The position numbers and the translations under genes are program-made. Below, piece by piece: positions 8,371 through 17,653 of a stretch of 64,000 nucleotides of DNA. Location: the NCBI GenBank assembly GCA_963839365.1, contig CAWIUT010000009.1, positions 107,142 through 171,141 of the forward strand. Reading direction: 5' to 3'. This DNA comes from DASSKA01 sp963839365. Lineage in GTDB: Bacteria; Actinomycetota; Actinomycetes; Propionibacteriales; Nocardioidaceae. How positions within the stretch are numbered: position 1 is the first letter of the stretch; the number at the start of each line of letters is the position of its first letter. The notes under the pieces were generated by a model. It was not told where the DNA came from. It saw nothing but the letters and a program-made list of their open reading frames with translations, and made no database searches.

Positions 8371-9280
8371 ATGGCGGCCACCGAGGTGCAGCGCGAACCG
8401 TTCATCGTGCTGGCCGACCTGAGTCACTGATCGCCTGGGGCGCCTTCTGGTTCACCCGCGACAGCCCGCAGGAGCGGTGGCAGGTCGTCGACGACGAGCG
8501 CCTGCAGCAGGTCGCCGGGCGTCGCACCTGCATCGGCAGCGGCGCGGAGCCGTACGGCGCGGCGACGGTGCAGCTGCTGGACGCCGGCGGCGGCGTGCTG
8601 CGCGAGACGTCCACGACGGAGCAGACCTGGGTCTGGCTCGACGGCCTCTCGCCCGACACCGAGTACCGGTTGCTCGTCGACGGCGAGAAGTGGGCCGCCG
8701 ACGAACGCCGGGACTGGGAGGCCTCGCCGGAGGGGCGGCTTCGACCTGACACCCGTGGGACGCCGCTACGACCTGCGGTTCCGGACCTGGCCGGCGCCCG
8801 AGGAACCGACACCCGCGATGCGGTTCGGGCGCTCGGTGACCTTTCCGACCATCGGCAACCACGACGCCAGCGACACCGAGAGCAGCGACGACCGGGTGCA
8901 GCTCGAGGACAACTTCTTCGTGGCCCAGCGGTTCGCCGGTGACCCGGAACGGGACCCGCGCATGGCTCGATGGGGCCGGGGGCTGTTCTACCGGCGCCGC
9001 TACGGCCGGGACCCGAGCTGGTCTGCCTGGACACCTCCCTGGACAGCGGTGATCCCTCGGTGCCGGCGGCCAGATCCGGGAGGACGTCCCGGATGGCTTC
9101 GCGGAGGCGGGTACGACGGCGTGGGCGGCCCAGGCGCACCTGCTGCTCGTCGAGGTCGACGGCGAGGAGATCCGGATGATCCCGATGTGCGCGATGCGCG
9201 ACGACGGACGCCCGCAGCCGATGAGCGCGCTGACCCGGGAGAACCGGCCCTGCTACCCGCCGTTCGTGGTGCACGCCTGA
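8371..9280 (+). pseudogene. Frameshifted metallophosphoesterase
   Basis: Recognisable protein runs through all three plus-strand frames. It opens at ATG 8371 (MAATEVQREPFIVLADLSH, then a stop), shifts at ~8427 to LIAWGAFWFTRDSPQ and continues through a fibronectin-like ETSTTEQTWVWLDGLSPDTEY, shifts at ~8735 to VGRRYDLRFRTW and FPTIGNHDASDTES (the GNHD metal motif), shifts near 9010 to ELVCLDTSLDSGDP, and shifts again to AAQAHLLLVEVDGEE, ending CYPPFVVHA. At least four frame changes are needed, and the early metal-ligand motifs before GNHD are missing, so it cannot encode a working enzyme. The family assignment rests on GNHD and the domain order. Confidence 0.7.
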
Positions 9281-9290
9281 CCGCAGGGCG

Positions 9291-10913
9291 TCAGCCGGTC
9301 GCCGCGGCGTCCCAGACCGGCTGGCCACCGACCCAGGTGGACCGCACCTCGAGGGACCCGATCGTGGAGGGATCGACGCCGCGCGGGTCGTCGCCGAGCA
9401 CCACGAAGTCGGCGAGCATGCCCGGCGACAGGGTGCCCTTGAGGTCGGCCTCGCCGGTCGCGGTCGCTGAGCCGATGGTGTAGATCCGCAGCGCCTCCTG
9501 CACGCTGACGCGCTGCCGGGGCCCGACCGAGGCGCCGTCGAAGCCGGTGCGGGTGACCAGGCTCTGCAGCGCCAGCAGCGGCTCGATCGGCCCGCACGGG
9601 TAGTCCGAGGACCCGGCGACGGTCACTCCCGCGTCCAGCAGGTCGCGGTGGGCGAACAGGTGGTCCGCCCGGTCCTCGCCGTACCAGTCGACCAGCGCAC
9701 CGCCGTGGTAGTAGGCGTAGCTTCCGAACGGCACCGCGATGGCCTCCAACGCCGCGATCCTGTCGATGATCTCCTCGTCGACCAGGCTGCAGTGCTCGAT
9801 GCGGTGTCTCAGCCCAGGACGCGGGTCGGCCGTGGCGGCCTCCTCGAGGAGGTCCAGCAGCAGCCGGATCGCCCGGTCCCCGTTGGCGTGCACCCCGATC
9901 CGGTTCCCGTCGCCGTGCACGGTGCGCACGATCTCCCGCAGCTGCTCGGTGTCGGTTGACTGGATGCCGTGCCCGCCGTCGCGGTGCGGCTGCTCGACCA
10001 GGCAGGTGCGCCCGCCGATCGCACCGTCCACGAAGGCCTTGATGCCGACGAAGCGCAGCATCTCGTCGCCGAGCCCGGAGCGCAGTCCCAGCCGGTGCAC
10101 CAGGTCGTAGTGCGGGGCGGCGACAAGCATGCCGGTGCGCAAGGTGAGCAGCCCGCGTTCTGAGGCCACCGAGAACAGCGCCAGGTCGTCGGGGCCGACC
10201 ATCGCGTCGCAGATCGAGGTGAGGCCGGCCCGGTGCCAGGCCCGTACGGCGCGCCGCAGCCCGCCCAGCCGCTCCTCCTGCGAGGCGGCCGGCACCACGG
10301 ACGTGCCGCCGCTGCTCATCGCCGGGTTCGCGAAGTCGAACAGGGCCTGCTCCAGCAGCTTGCCGTTGTGCCGTCCGGCGCCGTCCCGGCCGAAGTCTCC
10401 GCCCGGCGGCGGGGCGGTGTCCTCGTCGATGCCGGCAGCGGCGAGCGCCGCGGAGTTGGCCACGCCCCAGTGGCAGGCCACGTGTACGACGAGGGTGGGG
10501 ACGTCGCCGGTGACCTCGTCGAGCTCCCAGCGGGTCAGCTGCGCGGAGCCGCTCGTCTTCACGTCGTCGTACCGGCTGCCGCGCACCCAGCCGCCGTCGG
10601 GCGCACGCCGCGCCTCCTCCCCCACCGCGGACAGCAGCTGCGCGTGCGAGGGCACCGCCTGCGGCGACAGGTCGAGGTGCAGCAGGTCCTCGCTGGTGAT
10701 GGCCAGGTGGCAGTGCGCGTCGTTCAGACCGGGCACCACGGTGCCGTCCAGGTCGATCACCTCGGCGTCGGGGTAGCGGTCGCGGGCCCCGCCCCAGCTG
10801 CCGCGGGCCAGCACCCGGCCGTCGGCGACCACCAGCGCCTCCACGTCCGGACCGTCCAGGGTGACGAACCGCGGTGCCCGGAACACCCGGACGGAGGTCT
10901 CCTCCAGGCTCAT
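9291..10913 (-). CDS. YtcJ-like amidohydrolase
   Basis: 540 residues from ATG 10913, whose ATGA overlaps the stop of the upstream gene. It belongs to the amidohydrolase superfamily (TIM-barrel metal hydrolases), YtcJ/LAF3-like subgroup. The first metal motif is in VVPGLNDAHCHLAI (HxH); further expected ligands lie in RIGVHANGDRAI and LRHRIEHCSLV, and the late Asp in VAGSSDYPCGP. The small beta-sandwich is split between the N- and C-termini, as usual. It is the last gene of a five-gene operon with a second amidohydrolase, a symporter and an M20 hydrolase, suggesting hydrolysis of an imported amide or cyclic amide. Substrate unknown. Confidence 0.85.
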   Translation of the reverse strand: MSLEETSVRVFRAPRFVTLDGPDVEALVVADGRVLARGSWGGARDRYPDAEVIDLDGTVVPGLNDAHCHLAITSEDLLHLDLSPQAVPSHAQLLSAVGEEARRAPDGGWVRGSRYDDVKTSGSAQLTRWELDEVTGDVPTLVVHVACHWGVANSAALAAAGIDEDTAPPPGGDFGRDGAGRHNGKLLEQALFDFANPAMSSGGTSVVPAASQEERLGGLRRAVRAWHRAGLTSICDAMVGPDDLALFSVASERGLLTLRTGMLVAAPHYDLVHRLGLRSGLGDEMLRFVGIKAFVDGAIGGRTCLVEQPHRDGGHGIQSTDTEQLREIVRTVHGDGNRIGVHANGDRAIRLLLDLLEEAATADPRPGLRHRIEHCSLVDEEIIDRIAALEAIAVPFGSYAYYHGGALVDWYGEDRADHLFAHRDLLDAGVTVAGSSDYPCGPIEPLLALQSLVTRTGFDGASVGPRQRVSVQEALRIYTIGSATATGEADLKGTLSPGMLADFVVLGDDPRGVDPSTIGSLEVRSTWVGGQPVWDAAATG

Positions 10914-12169
10914 CCGGCTCCCACCATCAGTCGTCCGTCCCGCCACACCTGGCGGACCCGCTCCCGCATGCCCCCGAAGTCGTAGGCGTCGCCCTCCAAC
11001 ACCACCAGGTCGGCCAGCAGGCCCGGCGCGACCCGACCGGTCAGGTCCTGCATCCCGCACAGCCGGGCCGCCCCGGAGGTGGCCCCCACCAGCACCTGCG
11101 CCGGCGTCATCCCGCACTCCCGGAGCAGCGGCAGCTCCTCGAGGTTGCTGCCGTGCGGGCCGACGCCGCTGTCGGTGCCCATCGCCACCGGCACGTCCGC
11201 GGCCACCGCCGCCCGTACCGAGGCCATGTGCACCTCGGCGACCTCGCGGGCCTTGTCCACCACCGCCTCGGGCAGCTGGACGCCCTTGTCGGCGGCGGTG
11301 AGCACCGCCCGCGGCGCGACCAGCGTGGGCACCAGCCAGGTCTGGTTGGCCAGCATCAGCTCGATCGCCTCGTCGTCGAGGTAGATGCCGTGCTCGATGG
11401 AGCGCACCCCCGCACGCACCGCGTTCTTGACCCCCGCCGCGCCCTGCGCGTGCGCCATCACCTCGCAGCCGGCGGCGGCCGCCTCGGCGACCACCACCTC
11501 GATCTCGGCCGGGCTGAACTGGGTGTGCCGGGGGTCGTCGCGCGGCGACAGCACCCCGCCGGTGGTGCAGATCTTGATCACCTGCGCGCCGGCGCGCAGC
11601 AGGCTGCGGACCACTCTTCGCAGCTCGTCCACGCCGTCGGCCACCGCGGCCGGCCGGCCGGGGTGCGGCAGGCCGAGCGGTACGTCGTACCCCGACGGGA
11701 ACCAGCCGTCGGTGTGTCCGCCGGTCTGTCCGATGATGTTCACCGCGATCATCATCCGCGGGCCGGCCACCAGCCCGTCGACGACCGCCTGCTGGATGCC
11801 GAGGTCGGCACCGCCGGCGTCGCGGACCGTGGTGACCCCGGTCGCCAGCGTGGCCTCGAGGTTCCGGGCCGCCTCGTAGAACTGGTAGGAGAACGGCCGC
11901 GTCAGTCGCTCCATCACGTCCACCCCGGAGCTGGTCACGTGCACGTGGCAGTCGAAGAACCCCGGCAGCACCGCGCATCCCGCCACGTCGATACCGACGT
12001 CACCGTCCAGGCCGGGGCCGACCTCGACGACCCGGCCGTCCTCCACCACCACGTCCGCCGGCGCGGGCGACGAGCCGGTGCCGTCGAACACCGTGCCGCC
12101 GCGCAGCAGCAGCCGCTCCCCCGGCGTCCGGGTGACCCCCGCGTCGATCTCTGCAGCGGTCGGGTTCAC
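10910..12169 (-). CDS. Imidazolonepropionase-like amidohydrolase
   Basis: 419 residues from GTG 12169, which overlaps the symporter stop as GTGA. HxH metal motif in LPGFFDCHVHVTSSG; catalytic-site segments KICTTGGVLSPRDD, CEVMAHAQGAAGVKNAV, RSIEHGIYL and the late Asp in VAMGTDSGVGPHG; all expected metal ligands are present. It resembles the prolidase/imidazolonepropionase-like branch (Xaa-Pro or N-acyl amino acid hydrolases). No signal peptide is seen, so it acts in the cytosol. Coupling to the upstream symporter and downstream amidohydrolase supports a joint role in breaking down a transported compound. Confidence 0.87.
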   Translation of the reverse strand: MNPTAAEIDAGVTRTPGERLLLRGGTVFDGTGSSPAPADVVVEDGRVVEVGPGLDGDVGIDVAGCAVLPGFFDCHVHVTSSGVDVMERLTRPFSYQFYEAARNLEATLATGVTTVRDAGGADLGIQQAVVDGLVAGPRMMIAVNIIGQTGGHTDGWFPSGYDVPLGLPHPGRPAAVADGVDELRRVVRSLLRAGAQVIKICTTGGVLSPRDDPRHTQFSPAEIEVVVAEAAAAGCEVMAHAQGAAGVKNAVRAGVRSIEHGIYLDDEAIELMLANQTWLVPTLVAPRAVLTAADKGVQLPEAVVDKAREVAEVHMASVRAAVAADVPVAMGTDSGVGPHGSNLEELPLLRECGMTPAQVLVGATSGAARLCGMQDLTGRVAPGLLADLVVLEGDAYDFGGMRERVRQVWRDGRLMVGAG

Positions 12170-13623
12170 CGGGCCACCTGGGCGGTGTCCTGCCCGAGGG
12201 GCTCCGTCCGCCGGGCCGGGTCGACGCCCCGGGCCCGTTCCATCGCCGAGCCGATGGCGATCACCAGCAGGTTCGGCACCAACGCGATCAGGCCGACGTT
12301 GATGTGCCCGGAGTAGGCGTGCCCGAAGGTCAGCCAGATGACCACCGCCTCGCCGACCAGCAGCCCGGCGAGCACCGGCCGGACGGTGACGTACCGGCGG
12401 GCGAACAGCGCAAGCGCGATGCTCGGGATCAGCTGGTCGAGGCCGGAGTAGGTGAGCAGCAGCAGGTTCGCCAGCAGGTCCGGTCGCAGGATCGCCAGTG
12501 CCAGCGCCAGCGCGGTCAGCACGACCACCGACCCCTGGTTGACCATGAACTGGTGCCGGTCGGCGAGCCGGCCGGCGATGTTGCGGCCGATCAGCGAGGA
12601 CATGCCGACCAGCAGCCCTGCCGCGGGCACCATCGCCGCCGACGCGGTGCCGACCACCACCAGTCCGGTGAACCAGTCCGGGAACGCCTGGTGGGTCAGC
12701 CCGAGCAGGATGCCGTTGCTGTCGACGCCCTGCTTGAACACCAGGATGCCGGCGAAGCCGACGATCATCGGCAGCGCGAGCGCGACGGAGTACACCGGCA
12801 GGAACACGTAGTTGCGGCGGACCGCGCGCGGCGAGTGCGCCGACAGCAGCGCCGGCCACTGGTGCGGCAGCGTCATGAACAGCACCCCCAGCGTGGAGGC
12901 GATCATGCTCGAGAAGAACCAGGCGGTGTCGTAGTCACCGCCGTGCACGCTCAGGAAGTCCTGGTGGGTGGCCAGCAGCTTGTGGAACGTCGCCCCGATG
13001 CCGCCGTTGAAGTGCGCCGGGATCGCGAAGGTCAAGATGAGCAGCACGATCAGCATCAGCGCGTCCTTGAAGTAAGACGTGGTGGCGACCCCGCGGATGC
13101 CGGACCAGAGCACGAACGCGACCACCAGGACGAACGCGATGATGATGCTCAGGTTGCTGGAGGTGGTGTCCCCGGTGGCCAGCTGGACCGCCAGCCCCAG
13201 ACCGGTGATCTGCAGCTGAAGGTAGGGCAGCAGGAACACGACTCCGAAGACCGCGGTGAGCACGCCGAGCAGCTTGGAGTCGAAGAAGTCGGCCAGGAAG
13301 TCCGCCTGGGTCAGGTGGCCGCGCTCCCGGGCCCGGTGCCAGATCACCGGGCCGAGGAAGTACAGGCCCACGTAGGCCAGCGGGATGTAGGGCAGCGCGT
13401 AGAGCGCGGCGACCCCGCCGGTGAACGCCAGCCCGGCCATGCCCAGGAAGGTGAAGGTGGTGAACACCTCCCCGGCCTGCAGGAACCACATGGTCATCGC
13501 GCCGAACTTGCGGCCGCCGACGGTCCACTCCGAGAGGTCCTTGGTCGCCGTACGGCGTCCCAGGAAGCCGAGCAGCGCGATCACCGCGATGCCGGCGAGG
13601 GTGACAGCGAGCGTTGCGGTCAT
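12166..13623 (-). CDS. Sodium:solute symporter (SSS family)
   Basis: 485 residues with about 13 membrane segments, starting TATLAVTLAGIAVIALLGFLG. The SSS signature regions are present, including DLSEWTVGGRKFGAMTMWFLQAGEVFTTFTFLGMAG and the conserved GVATTSYFKD. Family members couple sodium entry to uptake of sugars, amino acids, urea, pantothenate or short acids. The DUF3311 gene immediately upstream is a common small partner of SSS proteins. Flanking hydrolases suggest that an amide, dipeptide or N-acyl amino acid is carried. The stop overlaps both neighbours' reading frames by 4 bp, giving tight coupling. Confidence 0.9.
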   Translation of the reverse strand: MTATLAVTLAGIAVIALLGFLGRRTATKDLSEWTVGGRKFGAMTMWFLQAGEVFTTFTFLGMAGLAFTGGVAALYALPYIPLAYVGLYFLGPVIWHRARERGHLTQADFLADFFDSKLLGVLTAVFGVVFLLPYLQLQITGLGLAVQLATGDTTSSNLSIIIAFVLVVAFVLWSGIRGVATTSYFKDALMLIVLLILTFAIPAHFNGGIGATFHKLLATHQDFLSVHGGDYDTAWFFSSMIASTLGVLFMTLPHQWPALLSAHSPRAVRRNYVFLPVYSVALALPMIVGFAGILVFKQGVDSNGILLGLTHQAFPDWFTGLVVVGTASAAMVPAAGLLVGMSSLIGRNIAGRLADRHQFMVNQGSVVVLTALALALAILRPDLLANLLLLTYSGLDQLIPSIALALFARRYVTVRPVLAGLLVGEAVVIWLTFGHAYSGHINVGLIALVPNLLVIAIGSAMERARGVDPARRTEPLGQDTAQVAR

Positions 13624-13850
13624 CGGACCTCACTCCTCTCGGCCGCGGCCTCGGCCCTGTCGGCCGCGCGCTGCCGTGGGCTGAACTCCAGAAGGCAGAG
13701 GGCCGGGCAGATGAGCACCACCCAGACGGCCGTCCAGACCATCACCGACGGCAGCCCCAGCCACAGGGTCGCGGTGTTCACGAACGGCAGCCAGACCGTG
13801 GCCACCAGCGCGATCACCGGGATCAGCAGGACGAAGTGCGCAGGACGCAT
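13620..13850 (-). CDS. DUF3311 small membrane protein, symporter partner
   Basis: 76 residues with two membrane segments (HFVLLIPVIALVATVWLPF and LPSVMVWTAVWVVLICPAL) and a charged C-terminal tail. ATG 13850 is preferred because GGGGAG lies 5 bp upstream; GTG 13856, overlapping the M20 stop, is an alternative. DUF3311 proteins are characteristically encoded just before SSS symporters, as here, and probably act as an accessory subunit. The stop overlaps the symporter start. Confidence 0.85.
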   Translation of the reverse strand: MRPAHFVLLIPVIALVATVWLPFVNTATLWLGLPSVMVWTAVWVVLICPALCLLEFSPRQRAADRAEAAAERSEVR

Positions 13851-13852
13851 GG

Positions 13853-15088
13853 TCACTCCCCTCGGTCGGCGGCCGACCCGGCGGCCGCGGCGTCACGTTC
13901 CAGGGCGCGGACGGCGAGCTCGGCGTGCAGCAGAGCCCCGTCGGGCATCACGTTGTCGACGAACCTCGCCCGCGGGCTGTGGTTGTTCGGCCCGGCCGGC
14001 TCACCGTCCGGGTGCGCGCCGAGGAACAGGTAGCAGCCGGGAACCGCCTCCAGCACCCGGGAGAAGTCCTCGGCGCCGGGGTGCGGGTTGCCCAGCGTCT
14101 CGAAACGCCGGTCGCCGAACACCTCCTGGACCGTGTCGGCGACGAACCCGGCGTGCTCGTCGTCGTTGACGGTGAGCGGGTACTCGTGGAAGTAGTCCAC
14201 CTGGGCCTCCAGGCCGTGCGCGGCGGCCAGCTGCCGGCACAGCTCGGGCGCCTCGGCGGCGATCCGCTCGCGCGCCGCGGCGGAGAAGGACCGCACGGTG
14301 GCCTCGAACCTCGCCTCGTCGGGGATGATGTTGCGCCGGGTGCCGGCGTGGAACGAGCCGACGGTGACCACCACCGGGTCGAAGATGTCGAAGCGGCGGG
14401 TGACCAGGGTCTGCAGGGCGGTGACCATCTCCGCGGCGGTGGTGACCGGATCGCGGCCCAGGTGCGGGGTCGAGCCGTGGCTGCCCTCGCCGCGGACGGT
14501 GACGTGCAGCCCGTCGCTGGCGGCCATCAGGGTGCCGGGTCGGGCGGTGAACACGTCGCGCGGGATCTGCGAGGAGAACACGTGGATCCCGTAGGCGGAG
14601 GAGACCCGCCGGCCGGCCGCGTCCAGGACGCCCTCCTCGAGCATCCGGCCCGCGCCGTCCCAGCCCTCCTCGCCGGGCTGGAACATGAAGACCACGTCGC
14701 CGGCCAGCTCGTCGCGGTGGGCGGTGAGCAGCTCGGCGGCGCCGACCAGCATCGCGGTGTGCAGGTCGTGCCCGCAGGCGTGCATCGCGCCGTCCACCCG
14801 GCTGGTGAACTCCAGCCCGGTCTGCTCCTGCACGGGCAGCGCGTCCATGTCGCCGCGCAGCAGCACCGCCGGGCCGGGTTTGCCGCCCCGGAGCACCGCG
14901 GTCACCGAGGTCAGTGCCGTGCCGGTGCTGACCTCGAGGTCGAGGTGGTCCAGCGCCTCGAGCACCATGCCCTGGGTGACCGGCAGGTCCAGGCCCACCT
15001 CGGGATGCTGGTGCAGCCGGTGGCGCAGGTCCACCATCGTGTCGGAGAGGGCTCGCGCGTCGTCGCGGAGCCGGTCGTGCAGGGCCAT
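13853..15088 (-). CDS. M20-family amidohydrolase (HipO/carboxypeptidase type)
   Basis: 411 residues from ATG 15088 with GGGAGGGAG upstream. Metal ligands: His/Asp in AVLLRGDMDALPV and MHACGHDLHTAMLVGAA, the catalytic Glu pair in FMFQPGEEGWDGAG, and His in GNPHPGAEDFSRVL near the C-terminus. The dimerisation domain, about residues 190-310, includes GEGSHGSTPHLGRDPV. The family removes acyl or amide groups from amino acids (hippuricase, aminoacylase, N-acetyl-L-aminoacid hydrolase). First gene of the hydrolase/symporter operon and divergent from an Lrp-type regulator that probably controls it. Confidence 0.9.
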   Translation of the reverse strand: MALHDRLRDDARALSDTMVDLRHRLHQHPEVGLDLPVTQGMVLEALDHLDLEVSTGTALTSVTAVLRGGKPGPAVLLRGDMDALPVQEQTGLEFTSRVDGAMHACGHDLHTAMLVGAAELLTAHRDELAGDVVFMFQPGEEGWDGAGRMLEEGVLDAAGRRVSSAYGIHVFSSQIPRDVFTARPGTLMAASDGLHVTVRGEGSHGSTPHLGRDPVTTAAEMVTALQTLVTRRFDIFDPVVVTVGSFHAGTRRNIIPDEARFEATVRSFSAAARERIAAEAPELCRQLAAAHGLEAQVDYFHEYPLTVNDDEHAGFVADTVQEVFGDRRFETLGNPHPGAEDFSRVLEAVPGCYLFLGAHPDGEPAGPNNHSPRARFVDNVMPDGALLHAELAVRALERDAAAAGSAADRGE

Positions 15089-15160
15089 GAGGCTCCCTCC
15101 CGGACGGAACAACAAGGTCGGCACCACCGTCGCAACAGCCGGGCACCCCTCCGGCCGAAT

Positions 15161-15176
15161 TGGCAGCAAATCGCCA
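15161..15176. promoter_or_regulatory. Candidate Lrp-family operator
   Basis: TGGCAGCAAATCGCCA: TGGC/GCCA arms around an A/T-richer centre in the 102-bp divergent region between the M20 operon and the Lrp-type gene, 14 bp upstream of the regulator's ATG. The form (short inverted arms, A/T centre) suits Lrp/AsnC proteins. Only the outer four bases on each side are symmetrical. Confidence 0.35.
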
Positions 15177-15190
15177 TCTAAGGTGAATAG

Positions 15191-16243
15191 ATGAGCGATT
15201 CCACCGGCCTCAGCGAGGCGGACCTGGCCCTGGTCGAGGCGCTCCAGGTGGCCCCCCGGGCGCCCTGGTCGGCGGTGGCCGAGGCGACCGGGACCAGCGC
15301 GATCACCGCCGCGCGCCGGTGGGCCCGTCTCGTGGAGCGCGGCGCCGCCTGGGTCACCGGCACGCCCGGGGTGTCGGTCTGGAACGCGCACACCCTGGCG
15401 TACGTGGGGATCCGGTGCAGCCCGGGCCGCAACTTCTCGGTGGCCAACGCGCTCGCCGGGGACGCGCACGCGTTGAGCGTGGACCACACCGCCGGCGCCT
15501 ACGACCTGTTCGTGACGGTGGCGGCCGCGGACCTGAACGCGTTGTACCGCTACCTGCTGCACCGCATCGATGTGATGCCGGGGGTCACCGAGACCCACAC
15601 CGGGATCTGCACCCGGCTCTACCGGGACGGCTCCAACTGGCGGATCGGCACCCTGCCGCGGCAGCTCTCCTCCCGGCTGGCGGCCGGGCCGGGTGGCGGG
15701 CGGCAGTCCGGCAGTGTCACCCCCTGGCGGGAGGACGACAACCGGATCCTCGTCCAGCTCGGGCTGGACGGCCGCTCGCCGTACAGCACGCTGGCGAAGG
15801 TGGCCGGCACCAGCGAGACCACGGTCCGGCGCCGGCTGGCCGGGCTGGTCGGCGCGGGCACCGTGGTGCTGCGTGCCGAGGTGGCCGCGCACCTGGCCGG
15901 CTGGGGCGTGCAGGTCATGCTGTCCGTGGACGCCCCTTCCGCGCGGCTGGCGGAGGCGGCCGCGGCGATCGCCCGGCTCCGCCAGGTCCGGCTGTGCGCG
16001 ACGCTGGCCGGCACCCCGGCGATCATCGTCGCGGTGTGGCTGCACAACATCGAGTCCATCCACGACTTCGAGACCACCCTGGTGCGAGCGGTGCCGGAGA
16101 TCACGGTCACGGAGCGGCTGGTGGCGCTGCGCGCGGTGAAGCGGATGGGCCGGCTGCTCGACGAGCACGGCTGCTCGGTGGGCACGGTGCCGATGGACGT
16201 GTGGTCCGACCCGGCGCCGACCGAGCCGCCCCCGGAGCCGTGA
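15191..16243 (+). CDS. Two-unit Lrp/AsnC family transcriptional regulator
   Basis: 350 residues, about twice the size of a normal Lrp protein. Two tandem units are visible: an HTH at about 8-45 (LSEADLALVEALQVAPRAPW, then EATGTSAITAARRWARL) followed by a RAM-like effector domain, then a second HTH near 180-220 (DDNRILVQLGLDGRSPYSTL, KVAGTSETTVRRRLAGL) and a second RAM-like domain (VAVWLHNIESIHDFETTLV). AAGGTG lies 7 bp before the ATG. This fused form is common in actinobacteria. Position opposite the M20/symporter/amidohydrolase operon argues that it controls that operon in response to an amino acid product. Confidence 0.88.
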   Translation: MSDSTGLSEADLALVEALQVAPRAPWSAVAEATGTSAITAARRWARLVERGAAWVTGTPGVSVWNAHTLAYVGIRCSPGRNFSVANALAGDAHALSVDHTAGAYDLFVTVAAADLNALYRYLLHRIDVMPGVTETHTGICTRLYRDGSNWRIGTLPRQLSSRLAAGPGGGRQSGSVTPWREDDNRILVQLGLDGRSPYSTLAKVAGTSETTVRRRLAGLVGAGTVVLRAEVAAHLAGWGVQVMLSVDAPSARLAEAAAAIARLRQVRLCATLAGTPAIIVAVWLHNIESIHDFETTLVRAVPEITVTERLVALRAVKRMGRLLDEHGCSVGTVPMDVWSDPAPTEPPPEP

Positions 16244-16285
16244 CGGTGGCCCGCAGGTAGCGCCCGTCGAGGGGCCCGGCTTGGC

Positions 16286-17653
16286 TCACCCCAGCGCGTT
16301 GCGGGCGAGCACGTCGGCGTACCAGCGTCCGGAGTCCTTCACGACCCGGCGCTGGCTGGCGAAGTCCACGTGCACGATGCCGAACCTCTTGTCGTAGCCC
16401 CAGGCCCACTCGAAGTTGTCGAGCAGGCTCCACAGGAAGTAGCCCCGCACGTCGACACCCGCGTCGATCGCATCCAGCACCGCACCCAGGTGGTCGCGCA
16501 GGTAGGTGATGCGCTCCTCGTCGTGCACGGCGCCGTCCGGGCCAACCTGGTCCGTGGTGGCCATGCCGTTCTCGGTGACCACCACGGGCACCTGGTAGTC
16601 CCTGCCCAGCCTGCGCAGCAGGTCGGTCAGCCCCGAGGGCACGATCGGCCAGCCCATGACGGTGTGGGCCCCCGGGATGTCCACACTCGCCGCGGTGCCC
16701 GCGCCGGGAAAGCGAAGCCCCTGTCCGTCGCGTCCGGCGATCCGGACCGGGTTGTAGTAGTTCAGCCCGAGAAAGTCGATCGGCGACCGGACCTCCGCGA
16801 GGTCCCCGTCGCGGACGAACGACCAGTCGGTGACCCCCCGAGTGGCCTCGAACAGCCCGTCGGGGTAGCTGCCGCGCAGCATCGGGTCGAGGAAGATCCG
16901 GTTGGCGACCAGGTCGACCTCGTGCGCCGCCGCCAGGTCCTCCTCGCTCTCCGAGGCCGGAACCACCTGATGGATGTTCAGGGTGACCGACAGCTCGGTG
17001 GTGGCCGGCAGCGTGGACCGGAGCGCGCTGGCCGCCCGCCCGTGCGCCAGGTTCAGGTGGTGAGCGGCCAGGTAGGCCGACCGGTCACAGGTGCGCCCCG
17101 GGGCGTGCTCACCCTTGGCGTAGCCCAGGAATGCCGAGCACCACGGCTCGTTGAGCGTCGCGATCGCCGGCACCCGGTCGCCGACCTCCTTGCCCAGCAC
17201 CACCGCGTAGTCGACGAACCGGTCCACCACCGCACGGTCCAGCCAGCCGCCGGTCCCGTCGGCGGTGTCGAGCGCCTGGGGCAGGTCCCAGTGGTAGAGC
17301 GTCAGGAGCGGGGTGATGCCGCGCTCGAGGCAGCCGTCCACCAGACGCTTGTAGAAGTCCAGCCCGGCCTGGTTCACCGTCCGGCCGTCGGGCATCACCC
17401 GGGGCCAGGCGACCGAGAACCGGTAGGCCGGGATCCCGAGCCTCGCGATCAGGTCGAGGTCCTCGCTCCAGCGGTGGTAGTGGTCGCAGGCCACGTCGCC
17501 GTGGTCCCCGTTGTCGATGGTGCCGGGCGTGTGCGCGAAGGTGTCCCAGATGCTCGGCAGCCGGCCGTCCTCGGCGACCGCCCCCTCGATCTGGTACGAC
17601 GCCGTCGCCACTCCCCAGACGAACCCGTCCGGGAACCTGCGCTGTGATGTCAT
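16286..17653 (-). CDS. GH1 beta-glucosidase
   Basis: 455 residues, standard for glycoside hydrolase family 1. The N-terminal signature FPDGFVWGVATASYQIEGA is present, the acid/base is Glu169 in TLNEPWC, and the nucleophile is Glu361 in VVTENGMAT. Other GH1 landmarks are FSVAWPRVMP, LTLYHWDLPQAL, LGLNYY and YFLWSLLDNFEWAWGY. No signal peptide, so it hydrolyses imported beta-glucosides (cellobiose is likely) in the cytosol. The ATG overlaps the stop of the upstream permease gene. The order binding protein, permease, permease, GH1 is that of cebEFG-bglC in Streptomyces. Confidence 0.93.
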   Translation of the reverse strand: MTSQRRFPDGFVWGVATASYQIEGAVAEDGRLPSIWDTFAHTPGTIDNGDHGDVACDHYHRWSEDLDLIARLGIPAYRFSVAWPRVMPDGRTVNQAGLDFYKRLVDGCLERGITPLLTLYHWDLPQALDTADGTGGWLDRAVVDRFVDYAVVLGKEVGDRVPAIATLNEPWCSAFLGYAKGEHAPGRTCDRSAYLAAHHLNLAHGRAASALRSTLPATTELSVTLNIHQVVPASESEEDLAAAHEVDLVANRIFLDPMLRGSYPDGLFEATRGVTDWSFVRDGDLAEVRSPIDFLGLNYYNPVRIAGRDGQGLRFPGAGTAASVDIPGAHTVMGWPIVPSGLTDLLRRLGRDYQVPVVVTENGMATTDQVGPDGAVHDEERITYLRDHLGAVLDAIDAGVDVRGYFLWSLLDNFEWAWGYDKRFGIVHVDFASQRRVVKDSGRWYADVLARNALG

